Below are positions 24,806-34,501 of a stretch of DNA of 64,000 nucleotides, in pieces. The stretch is from assembly GCF_001941625.1 (NCBI RefSeq), contig NZ_CP016076.1, positions 4,738,249-4,802,248 on the forward strand, given 5' to 3'. Position 1 is the stretch's first letter. Every line of letters starts with the position of its first letter. The DNA is from Actinoalloteichus fjordicus (GTDB lineage: Bacteria; Actinomycetota; Actinomycetes; Mycobacteriales; Pseudonocardiaceae). The notes beneath the pieces were generated by a model that saw nothing but the letters and a program-made list of their open reading frames with translations, made no database searches and was not told the DNA's origin. A program made the position numbers and the translations under genes.

Positions 24806-26494
24806 ATGACCCACCCGGATCTGCGCCCCGCCGCGCCTTCGTGGCGTGCCGGCAGGCGTGCCCGGCGTCGAGGCCGCGTCTGCGCGGCGGTCGGCGCGGC
24901 GCTGGCGACCCTGGTCGCGAGCGCCTGCGTCCCGGTTCAGCCGCCGCCGCCAGCAGGCGAGCGTTCGGACGTCACCGGGTCGCCGGTGGGCGACACCCCG
25001 GTGCGCGAGGGCGGCGATCTGGTGATGGGCCTCTCGGCCGAGCCGGACCAGCTCGACCCGACGACGTCGACCTCGCTCTACACCCGGTATGTCATGAGCA
25101 GCGTCTGCGAGAAGCTCTACGACCTCGACGCCGAGGGCGAACTGGTCCCCCAGCTGGCCAGCGAGCTGCCGACGGTCTCCGGCGACGGACTCAGCGTCAC
25201 CATCCCGCTGCGCACGGGCGCCGTCTTCGCCGACGGCGCACCCTTCGACGCCGAGGCGGTCCGCACGACACTGCTCCGCCACCTGGAGAAGGAGGACTCG
25301 GCCCGGCGCGCGGAGCTGGGGCCGATCGAGTCCATCGAGGTGCTCGACGAGGAGCAGGTGGTGCTGCACTACGCCGAACCCTTCGCGCCGATCACCGGCG
25401 CCCTGGCCGACCGGGCGGGCATGATCCTCTCTCCTGACGCGCTCGCCGAGCACCCTGACGACTTCGGCTCCCACCCGGTGTGCGTCGGCCCGTTCCGCTT
25501 CGTCGACCGCATCCCGCAGACCTCGATCAGTGTGGAACGCGATCCGCTGTACTACGACGCCGACCAGGTCCACCTCGACACGATCACCTACCGGATCATG
25601 TCCGACGCCTCGATCAGGGCGGCGAACCTGCGCTCCGGCGACGTGCAGGTGATCGACCGGGTCTCCACCACCGAGGTGGATGCGCTCGCGCTGGAAGACG
25701 GCATCGACGTGCTTCAGATCGGCTCGCTGGGCTATCAGGGCGTCACGTTCAACGTCGGCAACGTCGCGGGTGTGGGCGCCGAGACCGGCGAGATCGACAC
25801 GCCACTGGCCGCCGACCCTCGGGTGCGGCAGGCGTTCTCCCACGCCGTCGACCGGGACGCGCTGGTCAACTCGGTGTTCAACAACTGGTTCGAGCCCGCC
25901 TGCTCCCCGATCTCCCCGGCGAGCCCGTTCACCAGCGAGGCGAGCGAGGCCTGCCCGGAGCACGATCCCGAGGAGTCGCGCAGGCTGCTCGCCGAGGCGG
26001 GCGTCGAGACGCCGTACCGGATCAGACTCCAGGCCGCCAACAACCCGGACACGCTGCGGTTCTCCCAGGCCTTGCAGGCCTCGGTCGGCGAGGGCGGCTT
26101 CGAGATCGAGATCGTGCCGGTGGAGTACTCCACCCTGCTCGACGTCCAGGCCAACGGCACCTTCGACGCCGTCCAGCTCGGCTGGTCCGGGCGGATCGAC
26201 CCGAACAACAACATCAGGACGTTCATGGAGACCGGCGCGGGCAGCAACTACGCCGGCTACAGCACGCCCGAGGTCGACGAGTTGCTGGCCGAGGCGGCCG
26301 AGGTCGACGACGTGGAGCGCCGAGCCGAGCTGTACGGGGAGATCGTGACGATCCTCCAGCAGGACAACCCGATCGTCTACCTGTATCGCGAACGCAACCT
26401 CACTGCGCACAGCGAAGACCTCGTCGGCGTGGAGGTCTACGCCGACGGCGTCATCCGCCTGGGCCACGCCGCCTTCCGAGCCGAGGAGGACTGA
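24806..26494 (+). CDS. Peptide ABC transporter substrate-binding lipoprotein (family 5)
   Basis: The 562-residue SBP-family-5 protein has a basic N-terminus, a hydrophobic stretch VCAAVGAALATLVASAC with lipobox VASAC (Cys near residue 40), and a Pro-rich linker. The mature part has GGDLVMGLSAEPDQLDPTTSTS, LDAEGELVPQLASELP, FADGAPFDAEAVRTTLLRH, DPRVRQAFSHAVDRDALVNSVFNNWFEPACSP and NNNIRTFMETGAGSNYAGYSTPEVDELL. This is the standard dipeptide/oligopeptide-binding layout. It is the first gene of the operon with permeases, a GGT-like enzyme and a double ATPase; a peptide or gamma-glutamyl compound is likely. Confidence 0.92.
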   Translation: MTHPDLRPAAPSWRAGRRARRRGRVCAAVGAALATLVASACVPVQPPPPAGERSDVTGSPVGDTPVREGGDLVMGLSAEPDQLDPTTSTSLYTRYVMSSVCEKLYDLDAEGELVPQLASELPTVSGDGLSVTIPLRTGAVFADGAPFDAEAVRTTLLRHLEKEDSARRAELGPIESIEVLDEEQVVLHYAEPFAPITGALADRAGMILSPDALAEHPDDFGSHPVCVGPFRFVDRIPQTSISVERDPLYYDADQVHLDTITYRIMSDASIRAANLRSGDVQVIDRVSTTEVDALALEDGIDVLQIGSLGYQGVTFNVGNVAGVGAETGEIDTPLAADPRVRQAFSHAVDRDALVNSVFNNWFEPACSPISPASPFTSEASEACPEHDPEESRRLLAEAGVETPYRIRLQAANNPDTLRFSQALQASVGEGGFEIEIVPVEYSTLLDVQANGTFDAVQLGWSGRIDPNNNIRTFMETGAGSNYAGYSTPEVDELLAEAAEVDDVERRAELYGEIVTILQQDNPIVYLYRERNLTAHSEDLVGVEVYADGVIRLGHAAFRAEED

Positions 26495-26495
26495 C

Positions 26496-27449
26496 GTGGG
26501 CCGCTATCTGCTCACCAGAACCTGGCAGTCACTGGTCACCCTGCTGTTGGCCTCGATGGTCGTCTTCCTCGGCGTCCGCGCCCTGCCCGGCGACCCCGCG
26601 CTGGCCATGGCAGGTGAGGAGGCGAACCCCGAGCAGCTGGCCGCCATCCGGGCGAACCTCGGGCTGGACGACTCGCTGCTCGTGCAGTACTGGCGGTTCC
26701 TCACCAACACCCTGAGCGGCGACCTCGGCGAGTCGGTCCGCACCGGTACACCCGTCACCGAGCTGATCGCCACCACCCTGCCGGTGACCATCGAGCTGTC
26801 GGTCTACGCCCTCATCGTGGCGATGCTGTTCGGCATCGGCGCCGGGGTCGTCGCGGCGGTGTTCCGTGGTCGCTGGCCGGAGTGGACCGCCAACGGCTTC
26901 GCCCTGGTCTCGCTGTCGGTGCCGAACTTCTGGCTGGGCATCCTCGCGATCCTGTACCTGGCGGTGGGCCTGGGCTGGTTCCCGGCCTCCGGCTACGTCT
27001 CGCCGTGGGAGGACCCGCTGCGCGGCCTGCTGCACCTGACGCTGCCCGCCATCATCCTGGGCACCGGCATCGCGGGGGTGGTGATGCGGCAGACCCGCGC
27101 CTCGATGCTGGAGACGCTCACCGCCGACTACGTCCGCACCGCCAGGGCCAAGGGCCTCGGCCGGGGCACCGTGCTGATGCGGTATGCGCTGCGGAACAGC
27201 CTCATCACCGTGGTCACGATCGTCGGGCTTCAGCTCGGCGGGCTGATCTCGGGCGCCGTGGTCACCGAGCGGATCTTCGGACTGCCCGGCTTCGGCAAGC
27301 TCACCCTGGACTCCGTCTTCAGCCGGGACTACCCGGTGATCCAGGCCGTGGTCCTGGTGGTGACGGCGGCCTACATCCTGATCAACCTCGCCGTGGACGT
27401 CCTCTACACGCTGATCGACCCGCGAATCCGAGTGGGAGGCAAGGCCTGA
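26496..27449 (+). CDS. Peptide ABC transporter permease (DppB type)
   Basis: The 317-residue protein begins MGRYLLTRTWQSLVTLLLASMVVFLGVRALPGDPA, the N-terminal signature of DppB/OppB permeases. Further features are ANLGLDDSLLVQYWRFLTNTLSGDLGESVRTGTPV, a PxxWLGILAILYLA helix, and the EAA-type loop ADYVRTARAKGLGRGTVLMRYALRNSL. Six hydrophobic segments. The start follows the binding-protein stop by one base and the stop overlaps the next start by one base. Confidence 0.93.
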   Translation: MGRYLLTRTWQSLVTLLLASMVVFLGVRALPGDPALAMAGEEANPEQLAAIRANLGLDDSLLVQYWRFLTNTLSGDLGESVRTGTPVTELIATTLPVTIELSVYALIVAMLFGIGAGVVAAVFRGRWPEWTANGFALVSLSVPNFWLGILAILYLAVGLGWFPASGYVSPWEDPLRGLLHLTLPAIILGTGIAGVVMRQTRASMLETLTADYVRTARAKGLGRGTVLMRYALRNSLITVVTIVGLQLGGLISGAVVTERIFGLPGFGKLTLDSVFSRDYPVIQAVVLVVTAAYILINLAVDVLYTLIDPRIRVGGKA

Positions 27450-28324
27450 TGTCCACCGTCCCCGAGCCCGTGCAGGTCGACCTCGCCCAGGTGCGAGGGC
27501 GCGTGCTGCGCGACATCCTGCGCAACCCGCTGGGCGTCACCGGCGGTGTGCTGCTGCTCGTGGTGATCGCGGCGGCGCTGCTGGCCCCGTGGATCGCGCC
27601 CTACTCGCCCGCCGAGGTGCACTTCGACGCACCGTTCCAGCAGCCGCTGACGATCGGCTACGCGCTGGGCACCGACGATCTCGGCCGCGACATCCTCTCC
27701 AGGCTCCTGCACGGGGCGCGGACGTCGTTGCAGGTCGGCGGGCTGTCGGTGCTGCTGGCAATCATGATCGGGACCCCGCTGGGGCTGCTGGCGGGCTTCT
27801 GGCCCGTGCTCGATGCGATCGTGTCGCGGCTGACCGACCTGATGCTGGCCTTCCCGTTCCTCGTGCTGGCCGTCGGCCTGGCCGCCATCAACGGCCCGAG
27901 CCTGACCAACGCGGCGATCGCGCTGGGCGTCGCGCAGATCCCCACCATGATCCGAGTGGTCCGGGCCGAGACGCTGCGGTTCAAGGGCAAGGACTTCGTG
28001 CTCGCGGCCCGAGGCCTGGACGCCTCGGGGCCCCGCATCCTCGCCCAGCACATCCTGCCCAACGCGACCTCGGCGATCATCGTCCAGGCCACCGTGATCA
28101 TGCCCGTGGCGGTCATCGGCGAGGCGACGCTGTCCTTCCTCGGCCTGGGCATCCAGCCGCCCACCCCGAGCTTGGGCGTGATGCTCGCCGACGCCCAGCA
28201 GTACCTGGTGCGCGCCCCCACGGCGGCGATCTTCCCGGGCCTGGTGATCCTGCTGATCTGTCTTGGCTTCAACCTGTTCGGCGACGCCCTGCGCGACGCA
28301 CTCGACCCGACCACTCGACGCTGA
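27449..28324 (+). CDS. Peptide ABC transporter permease (DppC type)
   Basis: The 291-residue partner permease has a DppC-like N-terminus (LRNPLGVTGGVLLLVVIAAALLAPWIAPYSP), LGTDDLGRDILSRLLHGARTSLQVG, and the EAA loop KDFVLAARGLDASGPRILAQHILPNATSAIIVQ. A late segment, EATLSFLGLGIQPPTPSLGVMLADAQQYL, is diagnostic of this subunit. It forms the heterodimeric pore with the DppB-type product. Confidence 0.93.
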   Translation: MSTVPEPVQVDLAQVRGRVLRDILRNPLGVTGGVLLLVVIAAALLAPWIAPYSPAEVHFDAPFQQPLTIGYALGTDDLGRDILSRLLHGARTSLQVGGLSVLLAIMIGTPLGLLAGFWPVLDAIVSRLTDLMLAFPFLVLAVGLAAINGPSLTNAAIALGVAQIPTMIRVVRAETLRFKGKDFVLAARGLDASGPRILAQHILPNATSAIIVQATVIMPVAVIGEATLSFLGLGIQPPTPSLGVMLADAQQYLVRAPTAAIFPGLVILLICLGFNLFGDALRDALDPTTRR

Positions 28325-28334
28325 GGACCTACTC

Positions 28335-30137
28335 GTGACCTTCGTCCCCCCGCCCGCGATGACCAGCCGCCCCACTCTCCAGGGCACGTTCGGCATGGCG
28401 GCGACGACCCACTGGACCGCCTCCGCCACCGCGCAGGCCGTGCTGGAGCGGGGCGGCAACGCCTTCGACGCCGCCGTGGCCGCAGGCTTCGTCCTGCACG
28501 TGGTGGAGCCGCACCTCAACGGTCCCGGCGGCGACCTCACCGGGGTGTTCACCACGGCGGCGGACCCGAGTCCGCAGGTGCTGGTGGGTCAGGGACCTGC
28601 ACCGCAGGGCGCGACGATCGAGCACTACCGCGCGGAGGGGCTCGATCTCGTCCCCGGCGCCGGGGCGTTGGGCGCTGCGGTGCCCGCCGCCGTCGACGCC
28701 TGGTTCGTGCTGCTGCGCGACCACGGGACGTGGGAACTCGCCGACGTCCTGGAGTTCGCGATCGGCTACGCCCGCGACGGCCACCCCGTGCTGGCGCGGG
28801 TGTGCGCGACGATCGCCGGGGTCTCGGAGCTGTTCGCCGAGCACTGGCCGACCTCCGCCGAGCTGTGGGCGCCCGAGGGCCGGGCTCCCGAGCCCGGTGA
28901 GCTGGTGCGGCTGCCCGCCTATGCCCGCGTGCTGCAACGGCTGGTCGAGGCCGGTGCCGACGCGACGGATCGAGTGGGGCGCATCGAGGCCGCCCGGTCG
29001 GCATGGCGAGAGGGCTTCGTCGCCGAGGCCGTCGAGGAGTTCGTGCGCACCCCCCACCGGCACGCCTCGGGCACCGACCACGCAGGCGTGATCACGGCGG
29101 CGGACTTCGCCGGGTTCTCGGCGGGCTACGAGCCCGCCGTGACGGTGGAGTTCCGAGGTCACACGATCGCCAAGACCGGCTTCTGGGGCCAGGGGCCTGC
29201 GTTGTTGCAGACGCTGGCCATCCTGGAGGGCTTCACCGACGCCGAGATCGATCCGAGCACCGCAGCGGGCGCCCACCGGATCGTCGAGGCGTTGAAGCTG
29301 GCGCTCGCCGACCGGGACGCCTACTACGGCGACGGCGAGGGTGCGCTCGCCCCGCCTGCCGAGACGCTGCTGTCTGCGGAGTACGCCGCCGAGCGTCGGG
29401 CGCTGATCGGCGAGACCGCCTCGGCCGAGCTGCGACCGGGCGTACTGCCCGGTCGGACGGCCTACCAGCCGCCGCTGCGCGTGACCTACGACGTCTCCGG
29501 CGCGGGCGCCGCCGCAGGCGAGCCGACCGTCAGCCGCGCGGGCGAGACGAAGGGCGACACGTGTCATGTCGACGTCGTCGACAAGTGGGGCAACCTGGTC
29601 TCGGTGACGCCGTCGGGCGGCTGGCTCCAGTCCTCCCCCACCATCCCCGAGCTCGGCTTCTGCCTGGGCACGCGGCTGCAGATGACCTGGTTGGATGAGG
29701 ACTCGCCCTCAGGCCTGCGCCCGGGGCAGCGGCCGCGCACCACGCTGACGCCGACCCTCGTGCTGCGCGACGGCGTGCCGGTGACCGCGCTCGGCTCGCC
29801 CGGCGGCGACCAGCAGGACCAGTGGCAGCTGCTCTACCTGCTGCGGACCATCGTCGGCGGGTACACGCCGCAGCAGGCGATCGACGCCCCGGCCTTCCAC
29901 ACCACCTCGATGCCCGGCTCCTTCTGGCCGCGCACCTGGACCCCCGGCGAGATCGTCGTCGAGGACCGCATCGGCGAGGAGGTCATCGCGGAACTGACCC
30001 GCCTCGGGCATCTCGTCACCAGGGCCGGCGACTGGGCGCTGGGCAGGCTGTCCTCGGTGTCCAGAGACCCGGCCACCGGAGTGCTGACGGCAGCGGCGAA
30101 CCCCCGCGGCATGCAGGGCTACGCCGTCGGACGCTGA
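28335..30137 (+). CDS. Gamma-glutamyltranspeptidase-family Ntn hydrolase
   Basis: The 600-residue protein from GTG 28335 shows the large-subunit opening (ATTHWTASATAQAVLERGGNAFDAAVAAGFVLHVVEPHLNGPGGD). The small subunit should begin at Thr409 in KGDTCHVDVVDKWGNLVSVTPSGG, which after autocleavage would be the nucleophile. TLTPTLVLRDGVPVTALGSPGGDQQDQWQL matches the substrate-pocket GSPGG region. Unlike classic GGTs there is no signal peptide, so it should act in the cytoplasm on imported substrate. Its place between permease and ATPase genes supports processing of gamma-glutamyl peptides or a related amide. Confidence 0.88.
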   Translation: MTFVPPPAMTSRPTLQGTFGMAATTHWTASATAQAVLERGGNAFDAAVAAGFVLHVVEPHLNGPGGDLTGVFTTAADPSPQVLVGQGPAPQGATIEHYRAEGLDLVPGAGALGAAVPAAVDAWFVLLRDHGTWELADVLEFAIGYARDGHPVLARVCATIAGVSELFAEHWPTSAELWAPEGRAPEPGELVRLPAYARVLQRLVEAGADATDRVGRIEAARSAWREGFVAEAVEEFVRTPHRHASGTDHAGVITAADFAGFSAGYEPAVTVEFRGHTIAKTGFWGQGPALLQTLAILEGFTDAEIDPSTAAGAHRIVEALKLALADRDAYYGDGEGALAPPAETLLSAEYAAERRALIGETASAELRPGVLPGRTAYQPPLRVTYDVSGAGAAAGEPTVSRAGETKGDTCHVDVVDKWGNLVSVTPSGGWLQSSPTIPELGFCLGTRLQMTWLDEDSPSGLRPGQRPRTTLTPTLVLRDGVPVTALGSPGGDQQDQWQLLYLLRTIVGGYTPQQAIDAPAFHTTSMPGSFWPRTWTPGEIVVEDRIGEEVIAELTRLGHLVTRAGDWALGRLSSVSRDPATGVLTAAANPRGMQGYAVGR

Positions 30138-30337
30138 TCGACGGCGCGCGGGCGGACGAGGGGCTCCGCCCGCGCGCACCGGTCCGACGGCACTACGGCA
30201 GACCGAGGCCGTGGCGCGAACACCGAGAGCCCCGCACGACGGCAGCCCACCGGGCAGCGGCGCCCCGCGGAACGCGATGCAAGAAGGCAGTCGACCCAGA
30301 AGACGGCGCACCAGAAGACTCCAGGAGCTTGAGGACG

Positions 30338-32050
30338 ATGACCGAGACCGACACCGCCGCACCGCTTCTCGAACTACGCGACCTCGAGGTGTCCTTCTCC
30401 ACCGCACCGGGCGCGACGCCCGCCGTGCGCGGGGTCGACCTCATGGTGCGCCCTGGCGAGCGGGTCGCCGTCGTCGGCGAGTCCGGCTCCGGGAAGTCCA
30501 CCGCCGCGATGGCGGTCCTGGGCCTGTTGGCGGGCCGGGGCCGGATCACCTCGGGCAACGTCCTGTTCCGAGGCGAGGACATCACCACGGCGGGCGAGCC
30601 TCGGCTGCGCAGGCTGCGCGGCCGCGAGGTCGGGCTGGTGCCGCAGGATCCGATGTCCAACCTGAACCCGGTGCGCCGGGTCGGGGATCAGGTGGCCGAG
30701 ACGCTGCGTGCCCACGGACTCGCCACGGGCGCGGCGGCGCGCAGCCGGGCGATCGAGCTGATGGGCGACGCGGGCATCCCGGACGCGGCGCGGCGGTCGC
30801 GGCAGTATCCGCACGAGTTCTCCGGCGGGATGCGGCAGCGGGTGCTCATCGCGATCGGGCTGGCCTGCCAGCCGCAGCTGCTCATCGCCGACGAGCCGAC
30901 CTCCGCACTCGACGTCACCGTGCAGCGGCAGATCCTGGACCACCTGGAGACGCTCGTGTCGTCCCTAGGCACCTCGCTGCTGTTCATCACCCACGATCTC
31001 GGCCTGGCCGCCGACCGGGCGGACACGGTGTTCGTCATGTCGCAGGGCCGGGTGGTGGAGTCCGGCTCGGCGCGCGGGCTGCTGGAGGACCCGCAGCACG
31101 AGTACACCCGGCGGCTGGTGGCCGCCGCGCCGTCGGTGGTGACCGCCCGGCGATTCCTCGGCGGCACGACGTCGACCGCGACCACCGTCGCCGAGCGGGA
31201 GACACCGGCCGAACTCGGCGCGGCGGACCGCTCGGCCGCACCGACCGACCCGGCTGCGCGGAAGGACGATGACGTTCTCGTCGTCGACGGGCTGGTGAAG
31301 GACTATCGCCTCCGGGGACGGCTCTCGGGGACGCTGCGCGCGGTCGACGACGTCAGCTTCGGCGTGCGTCGGGGCTCCACCACCGCGATCGTCGGCGAGT
31401 CCGGCTCCGGGAAGTCCACCATCGCCAAGATGGTGCTGGGCCTGGAGACGCCCACGGCCGGTACGGTGCGGCTCGACGGCCGCACGGTGCAGACCGCGCG
31501 TGGCGCGGAGCGGCGGGCGATCCGCCGCGCGATGCAGCCGGTGTTCCAGGACCCCTACGGCTCGCTCAACCCGATGTTCACCATCGAGCGCATCGTGGAC
31601 GAGCCGCTGCGGGTGTTCCGCACCGGTGACCGGCAAAGCCGCAGGAAGCGGGTCGCCGAGCTGCTCGATCACGTCGCGCTGCCGCGTAGCGTCGCGCAGC
31701 GCCACCCCAACGAGCTCTCCGGCGGACAGCGGCAGCGAGTCGCGCTGGCCAGGGCGCTGGCGCTGGAGCCCTCGGTGGTCATCTGCGACGAGGCGGTGTC
31801 CGCATTGGACGTCCTGGTCCAGGACCAGGTATTGCGGCTGCTCGCCGGGTTGCAGCGGGATCTGGGGCTGACCTACCTGTTCATCACCCACGACCTCGCC
31901 GTGGTGCGGCTCATCGCCGACGACGTCCTGGTGATGCGCGCGGGCCAGGTCGTCGAGCGGGACACCGTCGATCGGGTCTTCGAGAACCCGGAGACCGACT
32001 ACACGCGCAATCTGCTCGACGCGATTCCGGGGGCGGGGTTCTTCGGCTGA
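30338..32050 (+). CDS. Double ABC ATPase of peptide importer (DppD-DppF fusion)
   Basis: The 570 residues contain two complete ATPase domains. Domain 1 (about residues 10-265) has GESGSGKSTAAM, VPQDPMSNLNPV, FSGGMRQRVLIA and LLIADEPTSALD. Domain 2 (about residues 310-565) has GESGSGKSTIAKM, VFQDPYGSLNPMF, LSGGQRQRVALARA and VVICDEAVSALD. Each has the oligopeptide-type C-terminal extension (HEYTRRLVAAAP; TDYTRNLLDAIPG). The two domains equal separate DppD and DppF subunits fused by a 45-residue linker. A 200-base gap separates it from the GGT-like gene, but it is clearly the operon's ATPase. Confidence 0.92.
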   Translation: MTETDTAAPLLELRDLEVSFSTAPGATPAVRGVDLMVRPGERVAVVGESGSGKSTAAMAVLGLLAGRGRITSGNVLFRGEDITTAGEPRLRRLRGREVGLVPQDPMSNLNPVRRVGDQVAETLRAHGLATGAAARSRAIELMGDAGIPDAARRSRQYPHEFSGGMRQRVLIAIGLACQPQLLIADEPTSALDVTVQRQILDHLETLVSSLGTSLLFITHDLGLAADRADTVFVMSQGRVVESGSARGLLEDPQHEYTRRLVAAAPSVVTARRFLGGTTSTATTVAERETPAELGAADRSAAPTDPAARKDDDVLVVDGLVKDYRLRGRLSGTLRAVDDVSFGVRRGSTTAIVGESGSGKSTIAKMVLGLETPTAGTVRLDGRTVQTARGAERRAIRRAMQPVFQDPYGSLNPMFTIERIVDEPLRVFRTGDRQSRRKRVAELLDHVALPRSVAQRHPNELSGGQRQRVALARALALEPSVVICDEAVSALDVLVQDQVLRLLAGLQRDLGLTYLFITHDLAVVRLIADDVLVMRAGQVVERDTVDRVFENPETDYTRNLLDAIPGAGFFG

Positions 32051-32206
32051 GGGCGGCCCCGAGTTTCGGGCTGGGCGACCGGACGCTGGGCAGCGCGGGC
32101 CGCCGCCGGTTACGGCGGGGCTCGATGTCGCTCCGGGGCGGATCGATGCTGCTCCGTCCGATGCTGCCCGACGCCCGGTCGGCGAACCGGCTCGTCCGAC
32201 GTCCGT

Positions 32207-32232
32207 CCGGCCGATGTGCACACATCGGCCGG
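32207..32232. terminator. Perfect 12-bp inverted repeat, probable terminator
   Basis: CCGGCCGATGTG (32207-32218) and CACATCGGCCGG (32221-32232) are perfectly complementary, two bases apart; a real RNA hairpin would open the middle pairs into a loop. It lies in the 362-base gap after the importer operon, which otherwise shows no gene. There is no U-tract, as is common for actinomycete terminators. A palindromic protein-binding site is the alternative. Confidence 0.55.
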
Positions 32233-32412
32233 CGGCGCGACGTCCTGGGCACCGGATGGCGACGAACTCACGGCGCAGTCTTCTAGGCCGTTCGGGCGGT
32301 AGATAAGGGGAAATCGGGGGATCGAGGTCGGCAGGTCTGGTCATCGCGCCCGGAAGGGCCTTAGCTGATCGGGCGCGAGAGGCGCACCGCAGCGGCAAGA
32401 GGTGGCAGCCCA

Positions 32413-33546
32413 GTGATCGACCAAGCCGGCATCGAGGCGTTGAAATTCCACGGCGACCCGCTCGCGGACGACGTGATCACCGACCTCGTGGCCACCGACC
32501 AGGTGGGCGCGGTGAACGAGGTCCTCGCTCAGTTCCGCGCCAACGACCAGCCCGTCCCCGAGGAGTTACCGCCGTCGGTGCGGGCGTATCTCCTCGCCAC
32601 CGACACCGTGCCCGACTGGACCGACCTCGATCGCGTGGCGGGCGCGTATGACTTCTTCATCGACGACGGCGTGCACGTCGCCTCGGTCCTGTCGTTCGGT
32701 GCGATGGTCAACTGCTACGCGCAGCCGAGACCGTCCCGGGTGCTGGCGCTGACCCACAGATTGAATCAACCGCATCGACGGCTGTCGGAGACTTCGCAGT
32801 TCGTGCTCAACATGATGGGGCCTGCACCGTTCGGGGCCGGTGGAGCCTTCATGCCCACCATCCAGAAGACCCGGTTGATCCATGCCGCCGTGCGGTACTT
32901 CATCACTCGCTCCGGTACCTGGGACGTCGAGGCCGACGGGGTGCCCATCTGCCAGCAGGATCTGCTCGGCGCGCTGCTCATCTTCTCGGTACAGGTGATC
33001 GACGGCATGCGGCGGATCGGGGTCTCCGTGACCGAGCAGGAAGCCGAGGACTACTACTACGTCTGGCGGGTGACCGGCGCCTTACTCGGAATTCCCGCCG
33101 ATGCGATGCCGGAGACCCTGGCCGAGGCACAAGAACTCAACGCGACGCTCGTCGAAGCCTCGTACGCGCCATCGGCCGAAGGCGTGGAGCTCACGCGGAA
33201 TCTGCTCGACCTCTACGAGAAGATGGTGCCCGGCAAGGTGTTCGACGGCGTCGTCGCGGCGATGGTCCGCCAGACGGTTCATCCGCACGTGGCCGACTGG
33301 ATGGGCGTGCCGCATTCCCGAGGCTGGCGCCGTGCCGTCCGCGCCGGAGCCCGGTTGATGCGTGTCCTGGAACGGGCGGAGGACCGCAGCAGGCTCGCCA
33401 CGACCGTCCTGGACAAGGCGGGCAGCCTGCTGCTCAGTGGCAGCGCCCGTGTCCTGTGCGACGGGCAGCCCACCACGCTGAACATCCCCGCCGAGCTGAA
33501 GGAGAAGTGGCTCGCGGCGGGTACGTGCCCGGCCGGTCGCGGGTGA
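32413..33546 (+). CDS. MpaB/Lcp-family (DUF2236) oxygenase-like protein
   Basis: The 377-residue helical protein has features of the latex-clearing-protein/MpaB family: YLLATDTVPDWTDLDRVAGAYDFFIDDGVHVASVLSFGAMVNCYAQPRPSRVL, TRLIHAAVRYFI, and YYYVWRVTGALLGIPADAMPETLAEAQEL. Family members bind a b-type heme and can oxidise hydrophobic substrates. The LIHAAVRYF His and the Lys/Arg in the DWTDLDR region are candidate heme and substrate contacts. There is no Tat or Sec signal, unlike rubber-cleaving Lcp, so an intracellular oxygenase role is more likely. GTG start at 32413. Confidence 0.75.
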   Translation: MIDQAGIEALKFHGDPLADDVITDLVATDQVGAVNEVLAQFRANDQPVPEELPPSVRAYLLATDTVPDWTDLDRVAGAYDFFIDDGVHVASVLSFGAMVNCYAQPRPSRVLALTHRLNQPHRRLSETSQFVLNMMGPAPFGAGGAFMPTIQKTRLIHAAVRYFITRSGTWDVEADGVPICQQDLLGALLIFSVQVIDGMRRIGVSVTEQEAEDYYYVWRVTGALLGIPADAMPETLAEAQELNATLVEASYAPSAEGVELTRNLLDLYEKMVPGKVFDGVVAAMVRQTVHPHVADWMGVPHSRGWRRAVRAGARLMRVLERAEDRSRLATTVLDKAGSLLLSGSARVLCDGQPTTLNIPAELKEKWLAAGTCPAGRG

Positions 33547-33599
33547 ACGGATTAACGCTGCCCCGGTGACGACGGGCTGACTGAGCGCGTGGCGGACGC

Positions 33600-33621
33600 G
33601 GACGCGGCGCCGACCGCGTCC
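33600..33621. terminator. Hairpin after the MpaB-family gene
   Basis: GGACGCGG (33600-33607), a six-base loop and CCGCGTCC (33614-33621) form a strong 8-bp stem 50 bases past the stop. It separates the oxygenase gene from the toxin-like array that follows. Confidence 0.5.
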
Positions 33622-33706
33622 TGAGTCCTGACGTCTGTCGCGCTCTGGCCTCGCACCCACTCGACCGGCGAAACTCTGTGTCCGGCATGATCGGACGATC
33701 ACCGAT

Positions 33707-34003
33707 AGTGAGGAGTCGAGCCGTGTCGGTCACGGACGTGGTCGAGCAACTGCGTCAAGCCCATGCCCTGCTGACCGAGGCCCGGCGGGCGACGGCCGAA
33801 GCCGACGCGGCGATCACCGACGGCGCGACCGTCTTCGCCACCGCCACCCTCGGTTCGGCGCAACCCGAGGTCGAGCAGGTCAACCACCTGGCCCGCGCGT
33901 CCGGTGAGGAGGTCCGCGCGGCCCACGCCCTGTTCGGCCAGGCGCAGGACCTCATCGACGGCTACTGCCACGAAATCGCCGGACACGGCGTCGGCGACGC
34001 CGG
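33707..34003 (+). repeat. 297-bp direct repeat, copy 1 (toxin 5-prime module)
   Basis: Positions 33707-34003 recur at 35741-36037 with a single difference (G33990 versus A36024). The repeat starts 16 bases before the GTG start, includes the ribosome-binding site GAGGAG, and covers codons 1 to about 94. Identity ends abruptly at the linker, after which the genes are clearly diverged homologues. Confidence 0.95.
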
Positions 34004-34493
34004 GCCACCGGTGGTGGTGTCGCCGTCCGCAGACGAGACGGTTCGGTCGCCGTCGACAAGCTCGCCGCCTCCCGACCGGGTCGCGCCCGAAGTCCGCTAC
34101 GCCGAGCAGATCGCCGAACTCCGCCGCAACGGCGTCAAGATCAGCGTGGAACGTATCGTGCGCATGACCCGGCATCGTGACGGCCGTATCGTCTGGTTGG
34201 AACTGGGCGATGAGGGGTCCGGCCTCGGCCACATCAATCGGCCCTTCCGGAAGGGGAACTTCGAAGACCTCGGCACGCCACCACACCGCGTGCCGGATCT
34301 GATCTTCGCCGGTATCGAGCGCGGCGACCTGATCGGCTATACCGGCAGGGATCGAGAGGTCTACGACGTCGAGTTCGACGGGTCGATGCGCCGATTCTCG
34401 GTCCTGTTCGGCAGCAACGGCTACATCGTCACCTCGCACCCCATGAACCGGGACGAGCCCGGCCGCGTCCGCCCGCACCTCCGCAGGAAGTGA
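33723..34493 (+). CDS. Polymorphic-toxin-like protein, unit 1 (intact)
   Basis: A 256-residue protein in three parts. Residues 1-96 are an Ala-rich all-helical domain (VVEQLRQAHALLTEARRATA to DLIDGYCHEIAGHG). Residues 97-120 are a Pro/Ser/Thr-rich linker. Residues 121-256 form a compact domain with KISVERIVRM, RIVWLELGDEG, LGHINRPF, VPDLIFAGIERG, REVYDVEFDG and FGSNGYIVTSHP. The last segment resembles BECR-fold (barnase/EndoU/colicin-type) RNase toxin domains of Rhs and CDI proteins; that match is from memory and moderate. Its GTG follows GAGGAG. The putative immunity gene starts 8 bases after its stop. Of the three toxin copies only this one is uninterrupted. Confidence 0.65.
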   Translation: MSVTDVVEQLRQAHALLTEARRATAEADAAITDGATVFATATLGSAQPEVEQVNHLARASGEEVRAAHALFGQAQDLIDGYCHEIAGHGVGDAGPPVVVSPSADETVRSPSTSSPPPDRVAPEVRYAEQIAELRRNGVKISVERIVRMTRHRDGRIVWLELGDEGSGLGHINRPFRKGNFEDLGTPPHRVPDLIFAGIERGDLIGYTGRDREVYDVEFDGSMRRFSVLFGSNGYIVTSHPMNRDEPGRVRPHLRRK

Positions 34494-34501
34494 GACACAC
34501 G

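Noticed and set aside
32207-32232. Phage or plasmid attachment site suggested by the perfect palindrome
   Set aside because: No integrase, tRNA gene or direct repeat flanks it; a terminator or operator is simpler.
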